Assembly (NCBI GenBank): GCA_002297005.1
Contig: DBIX01000051.1
Location: 1-23,113, forward strand
From: Cyanobacteria bacterium UBA791
Lineage (GTDB): Bacteria; Cyanobacteriota; Vampirovibrionia; Gastranaerophilales; Gastranaerophilaceae
Reading direction: 5' to 3'
Length of the DNA stretch: 23,113 nucleotides
The notes under the pieces were generated by a model. That model worked only from the letters and a program-made list of their open reading frames with translations, had not been told where the DNA came from and searched no databases. Of this stretch, positions 8,875-17,012 are shown piece by piece (position 1 is the first letter of the stretch; the number at the start of each line of letters is the position of its first letter). The translations under genes and the position numbers were made by a program.

Positions 8875-9686
8875 CAAATTTTCTCCTTATCATAGATTAC
8901 AGTCTTTAGCTGATAAGTTTTATATATAGGACTCTTATAATATAGCTCATATACTCTTGGTAAAAAGTATTTTATCAAAGAAATTATATTTCTCACCATA
9001 ACTGATTGATATTTAAACATTTTATTATGCAAATATTTTTTTTCTTTATCTAATAATTGCTTGTAATTTAAATTACTAGACAAACCACCTAAAGTAAAAT
9101 TAGAAATAATATCTTTTGTATAAACAATAAGCTCATTATTTTTTAAAACCTTAGCATTTAACAAATTATCTGATATTATTCGCAAATTTTCATTGTAAAG
9201 GCCATATTTTTCAAAAACAGATTTTGAATAAAAAATTCCTTGATGTGAATAGAATTTCTTTTGAAAATCAAAAATTGTTAAAACATCCTCTTGATGATTT
9301 GTAAATTTATAATTTCCATTTTCATAGAAATCAACATTTCCTATAACCAACTTTGCATCAAGATAATCTGTAATGATTTTTGCCACTTTTTTAAGAACAA
9401 AATCATCTTTAAAAGTATCATTACCATTTAGAAAAAATAAAAAATCACCAGTAGCTTTTTGAATTCCTTTGTTCATTGCAGAATATACGCCAGAATCCGT
9501 TTCTGATATTAAAATATCAATTCTATCTCTATATTTATTTATAATATCTAAAGTTTTATCAGTAGATTTGCCATCTACAATAATAAACTCAACATCAGCA
9601 TATTGTTGATTTAATACGCTTAATATTGTTTTTTCTATAGTTTTTTCTTCATTTTTGCATACAGTAATGACTGAAAATTTTGGCAT
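8874..9686 (-). CDS. GT2-family glycosyltransferase (WcaE-like)
   Basis: 270-residue family 2 glycosyltransferase. The N-terminal GT-A domain (1-110) shows FSVITVCKNEE, FIIVDGKSTDKT, the conserved SETDSGVYSAMNKG block typical of WcaE-like enzymes, and the DxD-equivalent NGND in FFLNGNDTF. SHQGIFYSK near residue 147 is also typical. The C-terminal 60 residues are basic and may bind the membrane. The ATG is 1 bp from the preceding stop and the gene ends in a TGATG overlap with the next one, so it belongs to one translationally coupled chain. Confidence 0.92.
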   Translation of the reverse strand: MPKFSVITVCKNEEKTIEKTILSVLNQQYADVEFIIVDGKSTDKTLDIINKYRDRIDILISETDSGVYSAMNKGIQKATGDFLFFLNGNDTFKDDFVLKKVAKIITDYLDAKLVIGNVDFYENGNYKFTNHQEDVLTIFDFQKKFYSHQGIFYSKSVFEKYGLYNENLRIISDNLLNAKVLKNNELIVYTKDIISNFTLGGLSSNLNYKQLLDKEKKYLHNKMFKYQSVMVRNIISLIKYFLPRVYELYYKSPIYKTYQLKTVIYDKEKI

Positions 9687-9687
9687 T

Positions 9688-10458
9688 TTATTTCCAAACT
9701 TCTCTTACCAAAGTCATAAATGGTTTTTTAAGTAGTGGTTTAATTTTGATTTTTGTACCTTTTAACAAGTTATAGTACAAATCTTCCACGATATTTATGT
9801 AGAATTTTGTTGCAACTACAACGTAATCAGGTTTAACATCTAGAATTTCTTCTGGTGCGATAGCCTTATATCCTAAAAATTCTTCGTTTTCCCCGTGATT
9901 TTCAAATCTCTTATCTGCAATACCAACAACATTTAAGCCTGAAAGGTCATAGTATTTTTTAATAAGTTCTAAAAATGCACCAGCACCATATAATACGACT
10001 TTTTTATTCTTCATTTTCTTAACCAGTTTTGGCAAAGTTTTTTCGAATTTGAAACTGTCCAAGTACAAATAATTTGCTCTTTCATCTTTGATTTCTTCGT
10101 TAAACATTGTTCTAACATCTTTTCCCTCAACACCCAAATCGAAAAAGATATAATCCAAAATAGGTCTTGCATTTTCGTTAGAAATTAAAATTACATCATA
10201 ATCTTCTTTTACAATATCAGCTGGTTTAATAGCTCTCATACCATAAAAATCAACGTAGTTTTCTGTTTCAAAACGTTTATCAGCAATAGCAACAACGTTC
10301 AAGTTTTTATTAAATTTATATTTTTTATTTAATTCTAAAAAGCCTTCCCCAGCTCCATAAATAATAACTCGTTTGCCATAGATTTCACCCATTGACCAAC
10401 GCATATCATCATCAAATTTTTTCTCATTTGTTTTAGTTATAAAATATTTACTTAACAT
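9688..10458 (-). CDS. Tandem Rossmann-like nucleotide-binding protein (two repeats), glycan locus
   Basis: 256 residues made of two similar units. Unit 1 (about 29-118) has KRVIIYGAG at 29-37 and IADKRFE at 58-64. Unit 2 (about 152-240) has KKVVLYGAG at 152-160 and IADKRFE at 180-186. Each unit resembles the N-terminal Rossmann domain of PglD-like or NDP-sugar-modifying proteins, with a Gly-rich YGAG turn, but no acyltransferase hexapeptide repeat follows. The enzymatic role is unknown; possibilities are a sugar-nucleotide binding/regulatory protein or a dehydrogenase fragment pair. It is the first gene after a clear promoter with a strong AAGGAG ribosome-binding site. Confidence 0.75.
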   Translation of the reverse strand: MLSKYFITKTNEKKFDDDMRWSMGEIYGKRVIIYGAGEGFLELNKKYKFNKNLNVVAIADKRFETENYVDFYGMRAIKPADIVKEDYDVILISNENARPILDYIFFDLGVEGKDVRTMFNEEIKDERANYLYLDSFKFEKTLPKLVKKMKNKKVVLYGAGAFLELIKKYYDLSGLNVVGIADKRFENHGENEEFLGYKAIAPEEILDVKPDYVVVATKFYINIVEDLYYNLLKGTKIKIKPLLKKPFMTLVREVWK

Positions 10459-10465
10459 AAAATCT

Positions 10466-10493
10466 CTCCTTATCTAGTTGTGTTATTATAGCA
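10466..10493 (-). promoter_or_regulatory. Extended -10 promoter plus AAGGAG ribosome-binding site
   Basis: On the minus strand TGCTATAAT (10485-10493) is a perfect extended -10. It is followed by a leader of about 20 bases with AAGGAG (10466-10471) seven bases before the ATG at 10458. The -35 position shows only TATCTA. It should drive the five-to-six-gene glycosyltransferase/methyltransferase sub-operon. Confidence 0.65.
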
Positions 10494-10500
10494 TACTATT

Positions 10501-11373
10501 TTAAATATAGATATTTATTAACACTTCTATAGATTTCCAAGCTCTTTTCAAAAACATTCTCCACATTTTAAGTTTAAAAATCAAATATGAAATTTTATAT
10601 GGTGTAAGTTTTAAACACTTGAAATACTCATTCTCAAATGGATGTGCATATCCGCAATAAGGTTTTTCTGCACCTACAAAATGCAAAATTTTAATCTCAT
10701 TTTCTTTTGAAAAAATCTTATACACCCCTTTTGAATAACCTAATTTATATTGATAATTCCACTCTTTCCCAAGAAATTTGACATTGTCTTGAAAAGCATA
10801 ATTCAATACGCATTGATCCATCAATAAAATTTTTTCAGAAGAAGTTTTTATAAAATCAAAACATTTTTCTTCGATTAAATCTTCTCTAATCTTTTTCAAA
10901 TTCAACAACATAACTCCAGCGTTGAAATAATATTTTAGTCCAAGATTTTTTATCTGTTTTCGAATATAAGTTTCTTTTGAAAGTCTTTCTTTTACAACAC
11001 AAGCATAAGAATTTTCAAAATCCTGTTCATAAAGTTCTTTTAAATCAGCTCTTACAAGCAAATCACAATCTAAAAACAATAATCTATCAACATTTATCAA
11101 GGCAGGCAAGATTAATCTATTATAGCTCACAGAAGTTATATGATAAATTGTTGGTAAATTTTCAAACATTTTTCCGTCAACTGATAAAAAGCTAATTTCA
11201 AATGTTTTGAAAGATTTTAGCTTTAAAATTTTTTGTTTGTTCGCTTCTGAAATACCATTATCCAAAACAAAAAAATTAAACTCAGAATTTGATTTATCGT
11301 TTTTTAAAATTGAAACAATAGTTGTAGCAAGTTGTTCAGAATAATTATCATCAATCGAGAAAGCTATATTCAT
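10501..11373 (-). CDS. GT8-family glycosyltransferase
   Basis: 290-residue GT8 transferase. The DxD is D102-C-D104 in LLFLDCDLLV. YFNAGVMLLNL (149-159), LLMDQCVLNYAF (183-194) and the metal-binding His231 in ILHFVGAEKPY complete the family pattern. The C-terminus (about 255-290) is basic and hydrophobic. It is more divergent from the two tandem GT8 genes at 6971-8874 than they are from each other. It lies 14 bp after murI and is probably co-transcribed with murI and the amidase. The internal promoter for the next genes begins just past its stop. Confidence 0.9.
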   Translation of the reverse strand: MNIAFSIDDNYSEQLATTIVSILKNDKSNSEFNFFVLDNGISEANKQKILKLKSFKTFEISFLSVDGKMFENLPTIYHITSVSYNRLILPALINVDRLLFLDCDLLVRADLKELYEQDFENSYACVVKERLSKETYIRKQIKNLGLKYYFNAGVMLLNLKKIREDLIEEKCFDFIKTSSEKILLMDQCVLNYAFQDNVKFLGKEWNYQYKLGYSKGVYKIFSKENEIKILHFVGAEKPYCGYAHPFENEYFKCLKLTPYKISYLIFKLKMWRMFLKRAWKSIEVLINIYI

Positions 11374-11387
11374 TTCAAAACTCTACT

Positions 11388-12188
11388 TTACACACCTGCA
11401 AATTCCACAAGTGTTGGTGTATCTTTTAATTCATAAAACATTTTTGCCGCAACTTTAAATTCATTTGGATTTGCACTTACAAAAAACTCTTCTGAACCCT
11501 CATTTTCAGACAAATTCAACATGTTATGTTTTTCTAAATCGTATTTAATATAATTTGAAAAAATAATTGATGGGTCAATAAAAACATCATCGCCCCAAAT
11601 ATCTGCCAAAACTCTTCTCAAATAAGGATAATGAGTACAGCCTAAAACAATTTTATCAGGGTTATTTTGTTTCATAGCATCCAAATATTTTTTCACGCAA
11701 TCTCTTGTTGAAGATGCATTAATCATATCCGATTCAACAATTTTAACCCATTCAGGGCAAGCCAATTCAAAAACCTGCATTTCTTTATTATATTTATAAA
11801 TTTCGTTTTTATAAATATGAGAATTAATAGTTACAGGAGTCGCAAAAACGCCCAAACGTTCAATTTCAAGAAGCGAAAGAACATTTGCACAAGATTGAAC
11901 AATCGGATAAACTTTTATATCATATTTATCTTTTAAAGCCTCATAAGCTATTGCAGAAGTTGTATTGCAAGCCATTACAATACATTTCACATCTTTTTCA
12001 ATAAAAAATTTAAAAATATCTTCTGCATATTGAATCAGTTGTTCTTTAGTTTTTTCACCATAGGGTTGGTTTTTTAAATCGCCATAGTAAATATAATTTT
12101 CGTTAGGCATAAGTTTTTTAAGCTTTTCATAAACCGTAAGCCCACCAACGCCTGAATCATATACACCTATTTTTTTATTATTTATCAT
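11388..12188 (-). CDS. murI: Glutamate racemase
   Basis: Converts L-glutamate to D-glutamate for peptidoglycan stem peptides, in the cytoplasm and without cofactor. At 266 residues it has the normal family length. The active-site features are present: DSGVGG (Asp11, Ser12), the first catalytic Cys74 in ACNTTSA and the second catalytic Cys184 in LGCTHYPYL with His186. The start codon overlaps the 3' end of the amidase gene by 11 bp, so the two cell-wall genes are translationally coupled and share the promoter upstream of the amidase. Confidence 0.95.
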   Translation of the reverse strand: MINNKKIGVYDSGVGGLTVYEKLKKLMPNENYIYYGDLKNQPYGEKTKEQLIQYAEDIFKFFIEKDVKCIVMACNTTSAIAYEALKDKYDIKVYPIVQSCANVLSLLEIERLGVFATPVTINSHIYKNEIYKYNKEMQVFELACPEWVKIVESDMINASSTRDCVKKYLDAMKQNNPDKIVLGCTHYPYLRRVLADIWGDDVFIDPSIIFSNYIKYDLEKHNMLNLSENEGSEEFFVSANPNEFKVAAKMFYELKDTPTLVEFAGV

Positions 12189-14103
12189 ACTGTTTAAAAT
12201 AGTTAACTATCCCTTCTGCAATACCTTTTGCAGTTCTTTGTTGTCTATCTGCAGAAACTAATTGCATACGCTCTTTTTCATTAGATATAAATCCGATTTC
12301 AACCAATATTGCTGGTTTTGTCGTATGATTTATAACATAAAATCTTGATTTTATCAAACCTCGGTTAGGAGATTCGGTTACATTCTTCACAAATTCAGCC
12401 TGAACACATTTTGCCAAATTGTAGCTGTAATCATGATAATAGTGAGTTTCCAAACCAGTTGGACTTGTGTTTTCTGAAGAATTTACGTGAATACTTACAA
12501 AAATATCCTCGTCTTTACCCTCAGCAATATCAACTCTTTCTTGTAATGAAACAGTTGAATTATCACTTCTTGTCATATAAACTTTGTAGCCTTTTTGTTT
12601 TAATATAGCCTCAACTCTTTGAGCTACTGCAAGGTTAATATCACTTTCCTTGATACCAGCTCTAGTTGCACCACAATCTGTACCACCGTGACCAGCATCA
12701 ATTACGATAACTTTTTCGCCAGCCTTTTTCTTTGTATTTGTAAATACTGGTGGAACAATTTTCTTTATTGGAGCTTGTTCAAGTTTTGGTTCATTTATAG
12801 AAATTTTTAAACTTTTTCCGTCTAAACCAGAATAAACTTTTGTAGTACCGTTTGATTGCAATTTATAAGATACAGTCAAAAGTTGTCCCTCAATTTTTAG
12901 TTTTAAATTTTGAACGGCAGTATTTTTAAGAGTGTTAGTAAATTGAGCCTCATTATATTTATCAATATTGTAAATTGTCAAAATAAAATCATCAGCTTTT
13001 CTATAAACGCTATAAACTACAGGAGCATTAAAAGCTAAAATGACATCGTTATTTTGACCATCTTTTTCGAAATACGTAGAAGTCAAACTTGCTTTTATTG
13101 TTGATAAAGATGCAACGTTATATCTTTCTTTATCAGCAAGCAAAAGTGTTTCGTTATCAGGTGAATATATTGGAATATATTTATCAGGTTTATTTGTTTT
13201 TAAAACTAAACGAGTTTTATTAGTTTCAAACTGTCCAACCTTTATAGTTTCTGCCTCATTTATAGAATATTCTTTACTTCTAACATCTTTACTTGCCACA
13301 GTATTTGGTAAGTCATAAACAATTCTTGCTGGTTCTGAAAGATATAGAGCTTTTTCTACAGCTACAGAACCAAAACCTGATAGCAAAATACCATTAGAAG
13401 TCTTAGTAATATTATTCAAATAATATCTTGTATTAAGTTTTAAATCTCTTTTTATCTGTTCAACTTGAACATCACTAAAAGCTGATTCAATTTCTTTTGG
13501 AATATTTGAAGATGCAAAAGCTGATTGAATATCTTTCATTGAAGAATTTGGAACATTAATTTTTTGAGCATTTGATACAGGAACTTCTTTTTTTGTAATA
13601 ACTTGAGTAGTCATTGCAGAATATTCATAGTAATCATTTGCATCATGTCTATCTTCTCTAAATGTATTTTGGAAATATTCTTCTTTTAATAAAGGTTTAT
13701 CACCATATTTTACAATAATACTATTTTTTAACTTATATACATCAATTTTATCAGCATTATATTTTTCATCTAAAGTTAAAACAACTCTCACAACATCAGG
13801 ATTAACTGAATTTTGTGCAACCACAGCGTGTTTTACCACACCTTGAGAGAAGTTAATATCTTCTTTTTTAGTTGTCAAAATAGCAGAATTTATATCAAAA
13901 TAAACTCTGTTTGGATTTGACATTTTAACTAATTTTAATTTGCTTGTGTTGTTATAACCAAATTCGGATGGAGAATTTATCATCATAACAGAAGAAGAGG
14001 TATCAAAAGCAACCGAAGTAATCTTTACAGAATTTTCGTCCGCAAAAACACTTTGAGTTAAAAATACGAATATGAAAAATATTGTAAATAATAGTTTTTT
14101 CAT
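12178..14103 (-). CDS. N-acetylmuramoyl-L-alanine amidase with AMIN-type repeats
   Basis: Exported peptidoglycan amidase of 641 residues that cleaves the bond between muramic acid and L-Ala. It has a signal peptide (1-21, cleavage near VFADE). At least two AMIN-like beta domains follow (about 28-133 and 222-325), with a third weaker one (about 335-437), and then a short Pro/Lys linker. The Amidase_3 domain (464-637) carries zinc ligands His472 (DAGHGG), Glu486 and His539 (SIHVN), and catalytic Glu602 (VEIGFISN). AMIN domains bind peptidoglycan or envelope sites, and multi-AMIN amidases of this AmiC type are common in Cyanobacteria. It is the first gene of the leftward block and overlaps murI. 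Confidence 0.94.
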   Translation of the reverse strand: MKKLLFTIFFIFVFLTQSVFADENSVKITSVAFDTSSSVMMINSPSEFGYNNTSKLKLVKMSNPNRVYFDINSAILTTKKEDINFSQGVVKHAVVAQNSVNPDVVRVVLTLDEKYNADKIDVYKLKNSIIVKYGDKPLLKEEYFQNTFREDRHDANDYYEYSAMTTQVITKKEVPVSNAQKINVPNSSMKDIQSAFASSNIPKEIESAFSDVQVEQIKRDLKLNTRYYLNNITKTSNGILLSGFGSVAVEKALYLSEPARIVYDLPNTVASKDVRSKEYSINEAETIKVGQFETNKTRLVLKTNKPDKYIPIYSPDNETLLLADKERYNVASLSTIKASLTSTYFEKDGQNNDVILAFNAPVVYSVYRKADDFILTIYNIDKYNEAQFTNTLKNTAVQNLKLKIEGQLLTVSYKLQSNGTTKVYSGLDGKSLKISINEPKLEQAPIKKIVPPVFTNTKKKAGEKVIVIDAGHGGTDCGATRAGIKESDINLAVAQRVEAILKQKGYKVYMTRSDNSTVSLQERVDIAEGKDEDIFVSIHVNSSENTSPTGLETHYYHDYSYNLAKCVQAEFVKNVTESPNRGLIKSRFYVINHTTKPAILVEIGFISNEKERMQLVSADRQQRTAKGIAEGIVNYFKQYDK

Positions 14104-14126
14104 TTTTACCTACTTCACCAAAATAA

Positions 14127-14132
14127 ATTATA
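14127..14132 (-). promoter_or_regulatory. -10 box for the amidase-murI operon
   Basis: TATAAT on the minus strand, 23 bases before the ATG at 14103. At 17 bases further upstream is a TTTTCA hexamer, a weak -35. A GTAGG lies just before the ATG as ribosome-binding site, so this gene is leadered, unlike its divergent neighbour. Confidence 0.55.
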
Positions 14133-14159
14133 CAATATTTTTAAAGATATGAAAAAAAG

Positions 14160-14188
14160 TTGACCTTTCTTAAAAAAAAAACTAGAAT
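14160..14188 (+). promoter_or_regulatory. Sigma70-type promoter, predicted leaderless transcript
   Basis: TTGACC (14160-14165), a 17-bp spacer and TAGAAT (14183-14188) form a near-consensus promoter. The -10 ends six bases before the ATG at 14195, so transcription would start at or next to the start codon. No Shine-Dalgarno sequence precedes this gene. Confidence 0.65.
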
Positions 14189-14194
14189 GTAGCC

Positions 14195-14530
14195 ATGAAC
14201 AAACTTAGAAGACGTTGGTATGATGTAGATTATTCTGCAACAGAAATATTTGATAAAATTCAAAACTTAGATGATGACACAAAAAATGCGTTATCAGAAA
14301 ATTTGACTGAAATTATTAAACAAATAAAAGATTTACACAAAGAAGAACTTGAACCAGACTTAAGCTTAGGGCTTGAAAGAGTTATCGGTTTATACCACCA
14401 ATTCCAAAGCCGTAGACGCTGGTATGATAAAAACGATGAAGAAATAGCTTACGCAATAAAAACCTTGTTTACTTTACCAACACAAGATTTTTACAATATT
14501 GTAGAAGGGCTTTCTGTTTCGTTAAATTAA
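14195..14530 (+). CDS. Small protein with duplicated RRRWYD motif, unknown function
   Basis: 111 residues, mostly predicted helix, acidic overall. The motif RRRWYD occurs twice, at residues 5-10 and 73-78. Each is followed by an acidic stretch and a helical segment ending in a short Phe/Ile/Leu-rich part (YSATEIFDKIQNL; EEIAYAIKTLF), so the protein looks like an internal duplication. I do not recognise a named family. It has its own promoter and a strong terminator directly after it, so it is expressed as a single-gene unit, probably leaderless. Cytoplasmic, with no signal or membrane segment. Confidence 0.75.
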   Translation: MNKLRRRWYDVDYSATEIFDKIQNLDDDTKNALSENLTEIIKQIKDLHKEELEPDLSLGLERVIGLYHQFQSRRRWYDKNDEEIAYAIKTLFTLPTQDFYNIVEGLSVSLN

Positions 14531-14542
14531 TTTTTATTTTAA

Positions 14543-14574
14543 TAGGGCGAAGCCAAAGGCTTCGCCCTATTTTT
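14543..14574 (+). terminator. Strong intrinsic terminator
   Basis: A perfect 12-bp GC-rich stem (TAGGGCGAAGCC, loop AAA, and its complement, 14543-14569) is followed by TTTTT. It ends the 14195-14530 gene. On the minus strand the hairpin is followed by TTAAAATAAAAA, so it may also act weakly in that direction. Confidence 0.92.
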
Positions 14575-14592
14575 ATACCTAAACAACAAACT

Positions 14593-15114
14593 CTAGTCTT
14601 TTTCAGGAATAGTAATAATATATCTATTTTTTACTTTTTCTTTTTTAATTTTAGCAATATCCAAATCACCATCTAAATAGAATGTTTGAGAAAAATTAAC
14701 AATACTATCCTCGTGACGTTTTTCTTTTTCAATAGAGGCTGTTACTGTTGCCATATTGTTATTCAATTCAAATTGAACATTCTTTTCATTATTATCAAAT
14801 GGTCTTAGGTCAACAATAATTCTATACTCATCATCAAAATTTTGTATTTCAACAATTGATTTATGATGCATAGGCATTCCAATGTCTTTCATCATTCTTT
14901 TACCCATTTTATCCATTTGACGTTCTTGATGCTCCATCATTCTATCCATTTTCTTGAATTGATACATAGGATCCATCATGTGTTTTATTGTCATATCTGC
15001 AACAAAATAGAATGCTAAAAATGCCCCTAATAAAGTCGCACAAAGAACACCAATATATTTTAAAATACATTTTTTATGATTATGTTCACAACTCATTTTT
15101 TCTTCTTCTTTCAT
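14593..15114 (-). CDS. Membrane-anchored Hsp20/alpha-crystallin-like protein
   Basis: 173 residues. A short Cys/His-rich cytoplasmic start (CEHNHKKC) precedes one membrane helix (about 16-40). A Met-rich amphipathic coiled segment (about 45-85, with repeated MMD/QMDKM patterns) leads to a beta-sandwich resembling the Hsp20 alpha-crystallin domain (about 94-173). In that domain YRIIVDLRPF, ATVTASIEKE and the closing KNRYIITIPEK match the family layout. Hsp20 proteins are normally soluble chaperones; a membrane anchor plus Met-rich linker is unusual and suggests protection of envelope proteins or a metal-related role. A good AAGGAG ribosome-binding site precedes the ATG. The fold assignment is by pattern only. 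Confidence 0.7.
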   Translation of the reverse strand: MKEEEKMSCEHNHKKCILKYIGVLCATLLGAFLAFYFVADMTIKHMMDPMYQFKKMDRMMEHQERQMDKMGKRMMKDIGMPMHHKSIVEIQNFDDEYRIIVDLRPFDNNEKNVQFELNNNMATVTASIEKEKRHEDSIVNFSQTFYLDGDLDIAKIKKEKVKNRYIITIPEKD

Positions 15115-15189
15115 ATAATTTCTCCTTTTAAATAATACAATTATATTTAATTAAAATTTGTTTTAATTTTCAACTACCCATGTGTATAT

Positions 15190-15228
15190 ACAAAAAGGGT
15201 ACAAGAAATTTAATTCTTGCACCCTTTT
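15190..15228 (-). terminator. Intrinsic terminator of the zinc-peptidase-like gene
   Basis: On the minus strand, a 15-position stem with one mismatch (15193-15207 with 15214-15228, loop of six bases) is followed by a T-run. It lies 16 bases past the stop of the 15244-16872 gene and separates it from the Hsp20-like gene. Confidence 0.85.
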
Positions 15229-15243
15229 GAAAAATTTTTAACC

Positions 15244-16872
15244 TTATGCTTTTTGAGCTTTTACATTAGGTTTTTGATTTTGATTTGCTTTTTGTTGTTT
15301 AGCTGTCCATTCAGCAATATCATCAGCTTTATAATTGCTTAATTTTGTATTCAAGTATGCAATAGTTTTTGGATAATATTGTTGCAAGTATTCAGCTCTA
15401 GGTCCTAAGTCATATTCAGTTGTATAAGAATCTCTTAAAGCATTTGCTTCTGCAACAACTTCACTCAAACCGCCTAATTTTCCGCCGTAGTGACCTTTTT
15501 GTTGAATAAAGTATCCGATATGATCTCTTTGAGCATTTGGATAAGCCTTATTGAAAGCATTTCTTTCTTCGTTATAAACATCTTGTAAGCCTTTATCTGC
15601 TGTAATAGCTGCGTATTCTCTGTATGGAGTTGATTTTCTAAAATCTACACCGTGACCAGCCTCATGAAGAACTGAATATACTTCATTAATTGTATCAATT
15701 TGTTTTTTGTCTGGCCACATACAGCAATCATTTGTATCTTTAACACCGTTTAAAGTTTTAATTGTATCCGTCAAAGCCATTAACTGTTCAGCAGGAAGTT
15801 GCTTCATCAACTTGAACATTTCTTCTCTGTCGCCCATTACCTTAAATTCATCGCTACCAAGTTTAACTTTTTGACCTTTAGCACCTCTGATAGGAATTAC
15901 AGTTGGTTTATCCTTACCTCTTTCTTGAATAGTCAATTTATCAGGTTCAAATGTCATTTCATAAACTTTATCACCATTTGATGAAACAATTTTGTTATCA
16001 GAAATTCTTTCCATTGTTTTGTTCAAGTTCATCAACACATTACCGTCTTTGTCAGTAATTTTGTATTCTAAAAGTTTATTACCTTTTTTATCTTGTTCTA
16101 ATTTATATTGAGTTCTTGTACCATCAAGAGAAGTCATATCCTTGTGGATACAATCCATTCCATCATATTTTTGGAAGTGTTTTGTTTTTGAAATAACTTT
16201 TTCAGTTCCATCTGGATAAACATATTTATGGTCGTAAGCACCTGAAACTTTCGAATCTGTCATCATTTCTTTTCTTACGATTTTGTTATCTTTATCTCTA
16301 ACAATTCTAACTTCGTCTGTGACAATAGGGTAACCGTCATCATTTAATTCTGCACGAACTTTTGTTGTAGTGTTATTTCTATAATCAACATTCTTAGTAA
16401 TCATGTAGATTTTATCACCATTTTGTCCAAAAGTAACATCTTCTTCACCAATTTTGTTTATTTGATTATCATAAAATTCTGTATGAGTTTCATCATCAGC
16501 TAAGTTTGCTACCATGGCATATTCTTCTTTTGGTGCAAATTTATCTCTTTCAAAAACAATACCTACAAGTTTTTTGCCATATTTTTGTGCGATATTTGCT
16601 TTTGCATCATTAACTTTTGCTTGTAATTCTGGAGGCATTGTATTTTTCTTACCACCTTTTTTACCACCTTTTCTACCGCCACGAGTAATAGAATCTAAAC
16701 CCATAAATACTGGAGCTGAAGCTTTGTATGTATTAATTGGGTTTGTTGTTACTGCTGTATTTTTTTGAAAAGTATCATTTGCTAAACCTTTTATCATTTT
16801 TGGTTGAGGAGCAACCTTATTCATTGTTGCCACAACTGGTTTTGCTATTGAATTAATCGCACTAATTGCCAT
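15244..16872 (-). CDS. Putative zinc-peptidase-like protein with HEAGH motif, lineage-specific architecture
   Basis: 542 residues with no obvious signal peptide. A low-complexity N-terminus (1-58) is followed by a Gly/Lys linker (65-77). A long central beta-rich region (about 150-330) contains repeated Tyr/Asp-Gly strands of the kind DGTEKVIS, DGTRTQYK, DKDGNVLM. The C-terminal domain has VLHEAGHGVDF (HExxH at 403-407) and a downstream SEVVAEANALR (Glu471/Glu475). This combination resembles gluzincins of the anthrax lethal-factor-like (M34/ATLF) group, where the second Glu is the third zinc ligand; that link is inferred. The role could be envelope remodelling, a toxin-like effector, or a structural protein. 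It is monocistronic, with a terminator behind it. Confidence 0.7.
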   Translation of the reverse strand: MAISAINSIAKPVVATMNKVAPQPKMIKGLANDTFQKNTAVTTNPINTYKASAPVFMGLDSITRGGRKGGKKGGKKNTMPPELQAKVNDAKANIAQKYGKKLVGIVFERDKFAPKEEYAMVANLADDETHTEFYDNQINKIGEEDVTFGQNGDKIYMITKNVDYRNNTTTKVRAELNDDGYPIVTDEVRIVRDKDNKIVRKEMMTDSKVSGAYDHKYVYPDGTEKVISKTKHFQKYDGMDCIHKDMTSLDGTRTQYKLEQDKKGNKLLEYKITDKDGNVLMNLNKTMERISDNKIVSSNGDKVYEMTFEPDKLTIQERGKDKPTVIPIRGAKGQKVKLGSDEFKVMGDREEMFKLMKQLPAEQLMALTDTIKTLNGVKDTNDCCMWPDKKQIDTINEVYSVLHEAGHGVDFRKSTPYREYAAITADKGLQDVYNEERNAFNKAYPNAQRDHIGYFIQQKGHYGGKLGGLSEVVAEANALRDSYTTEYDLGPRAEYLQQYYPKTIAYLNTKLSNYKADDIAEWTAKQQKANQNQKPNVKAQKA

Positions 16873-16965
16873 AAAATCTTCTTTCTGTTACATAACACTA
16901 CCTATATGTTTGCTTTAAAACCCATAAACCATGACATTTGCCCTTTTTAAGACTATTATTTACAT

Positions 16966-16993
16966 TTGTTAATATATATTTTTAATGTAAAAT
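16966..16993 (+). promoter_or_regulatory. Promoter for the unknown gene at 17013
   Basis: TTGTTA (16966-16971), a 16-bp spacer and TAAAAT (16988-16993). An AAGAGG ribosome-binding site lies six bases before the ATG at 17013. Confidence 0.5.
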
Positions 16994-17012
16994 TATAAAA
17001 AAGAGGTTAATT

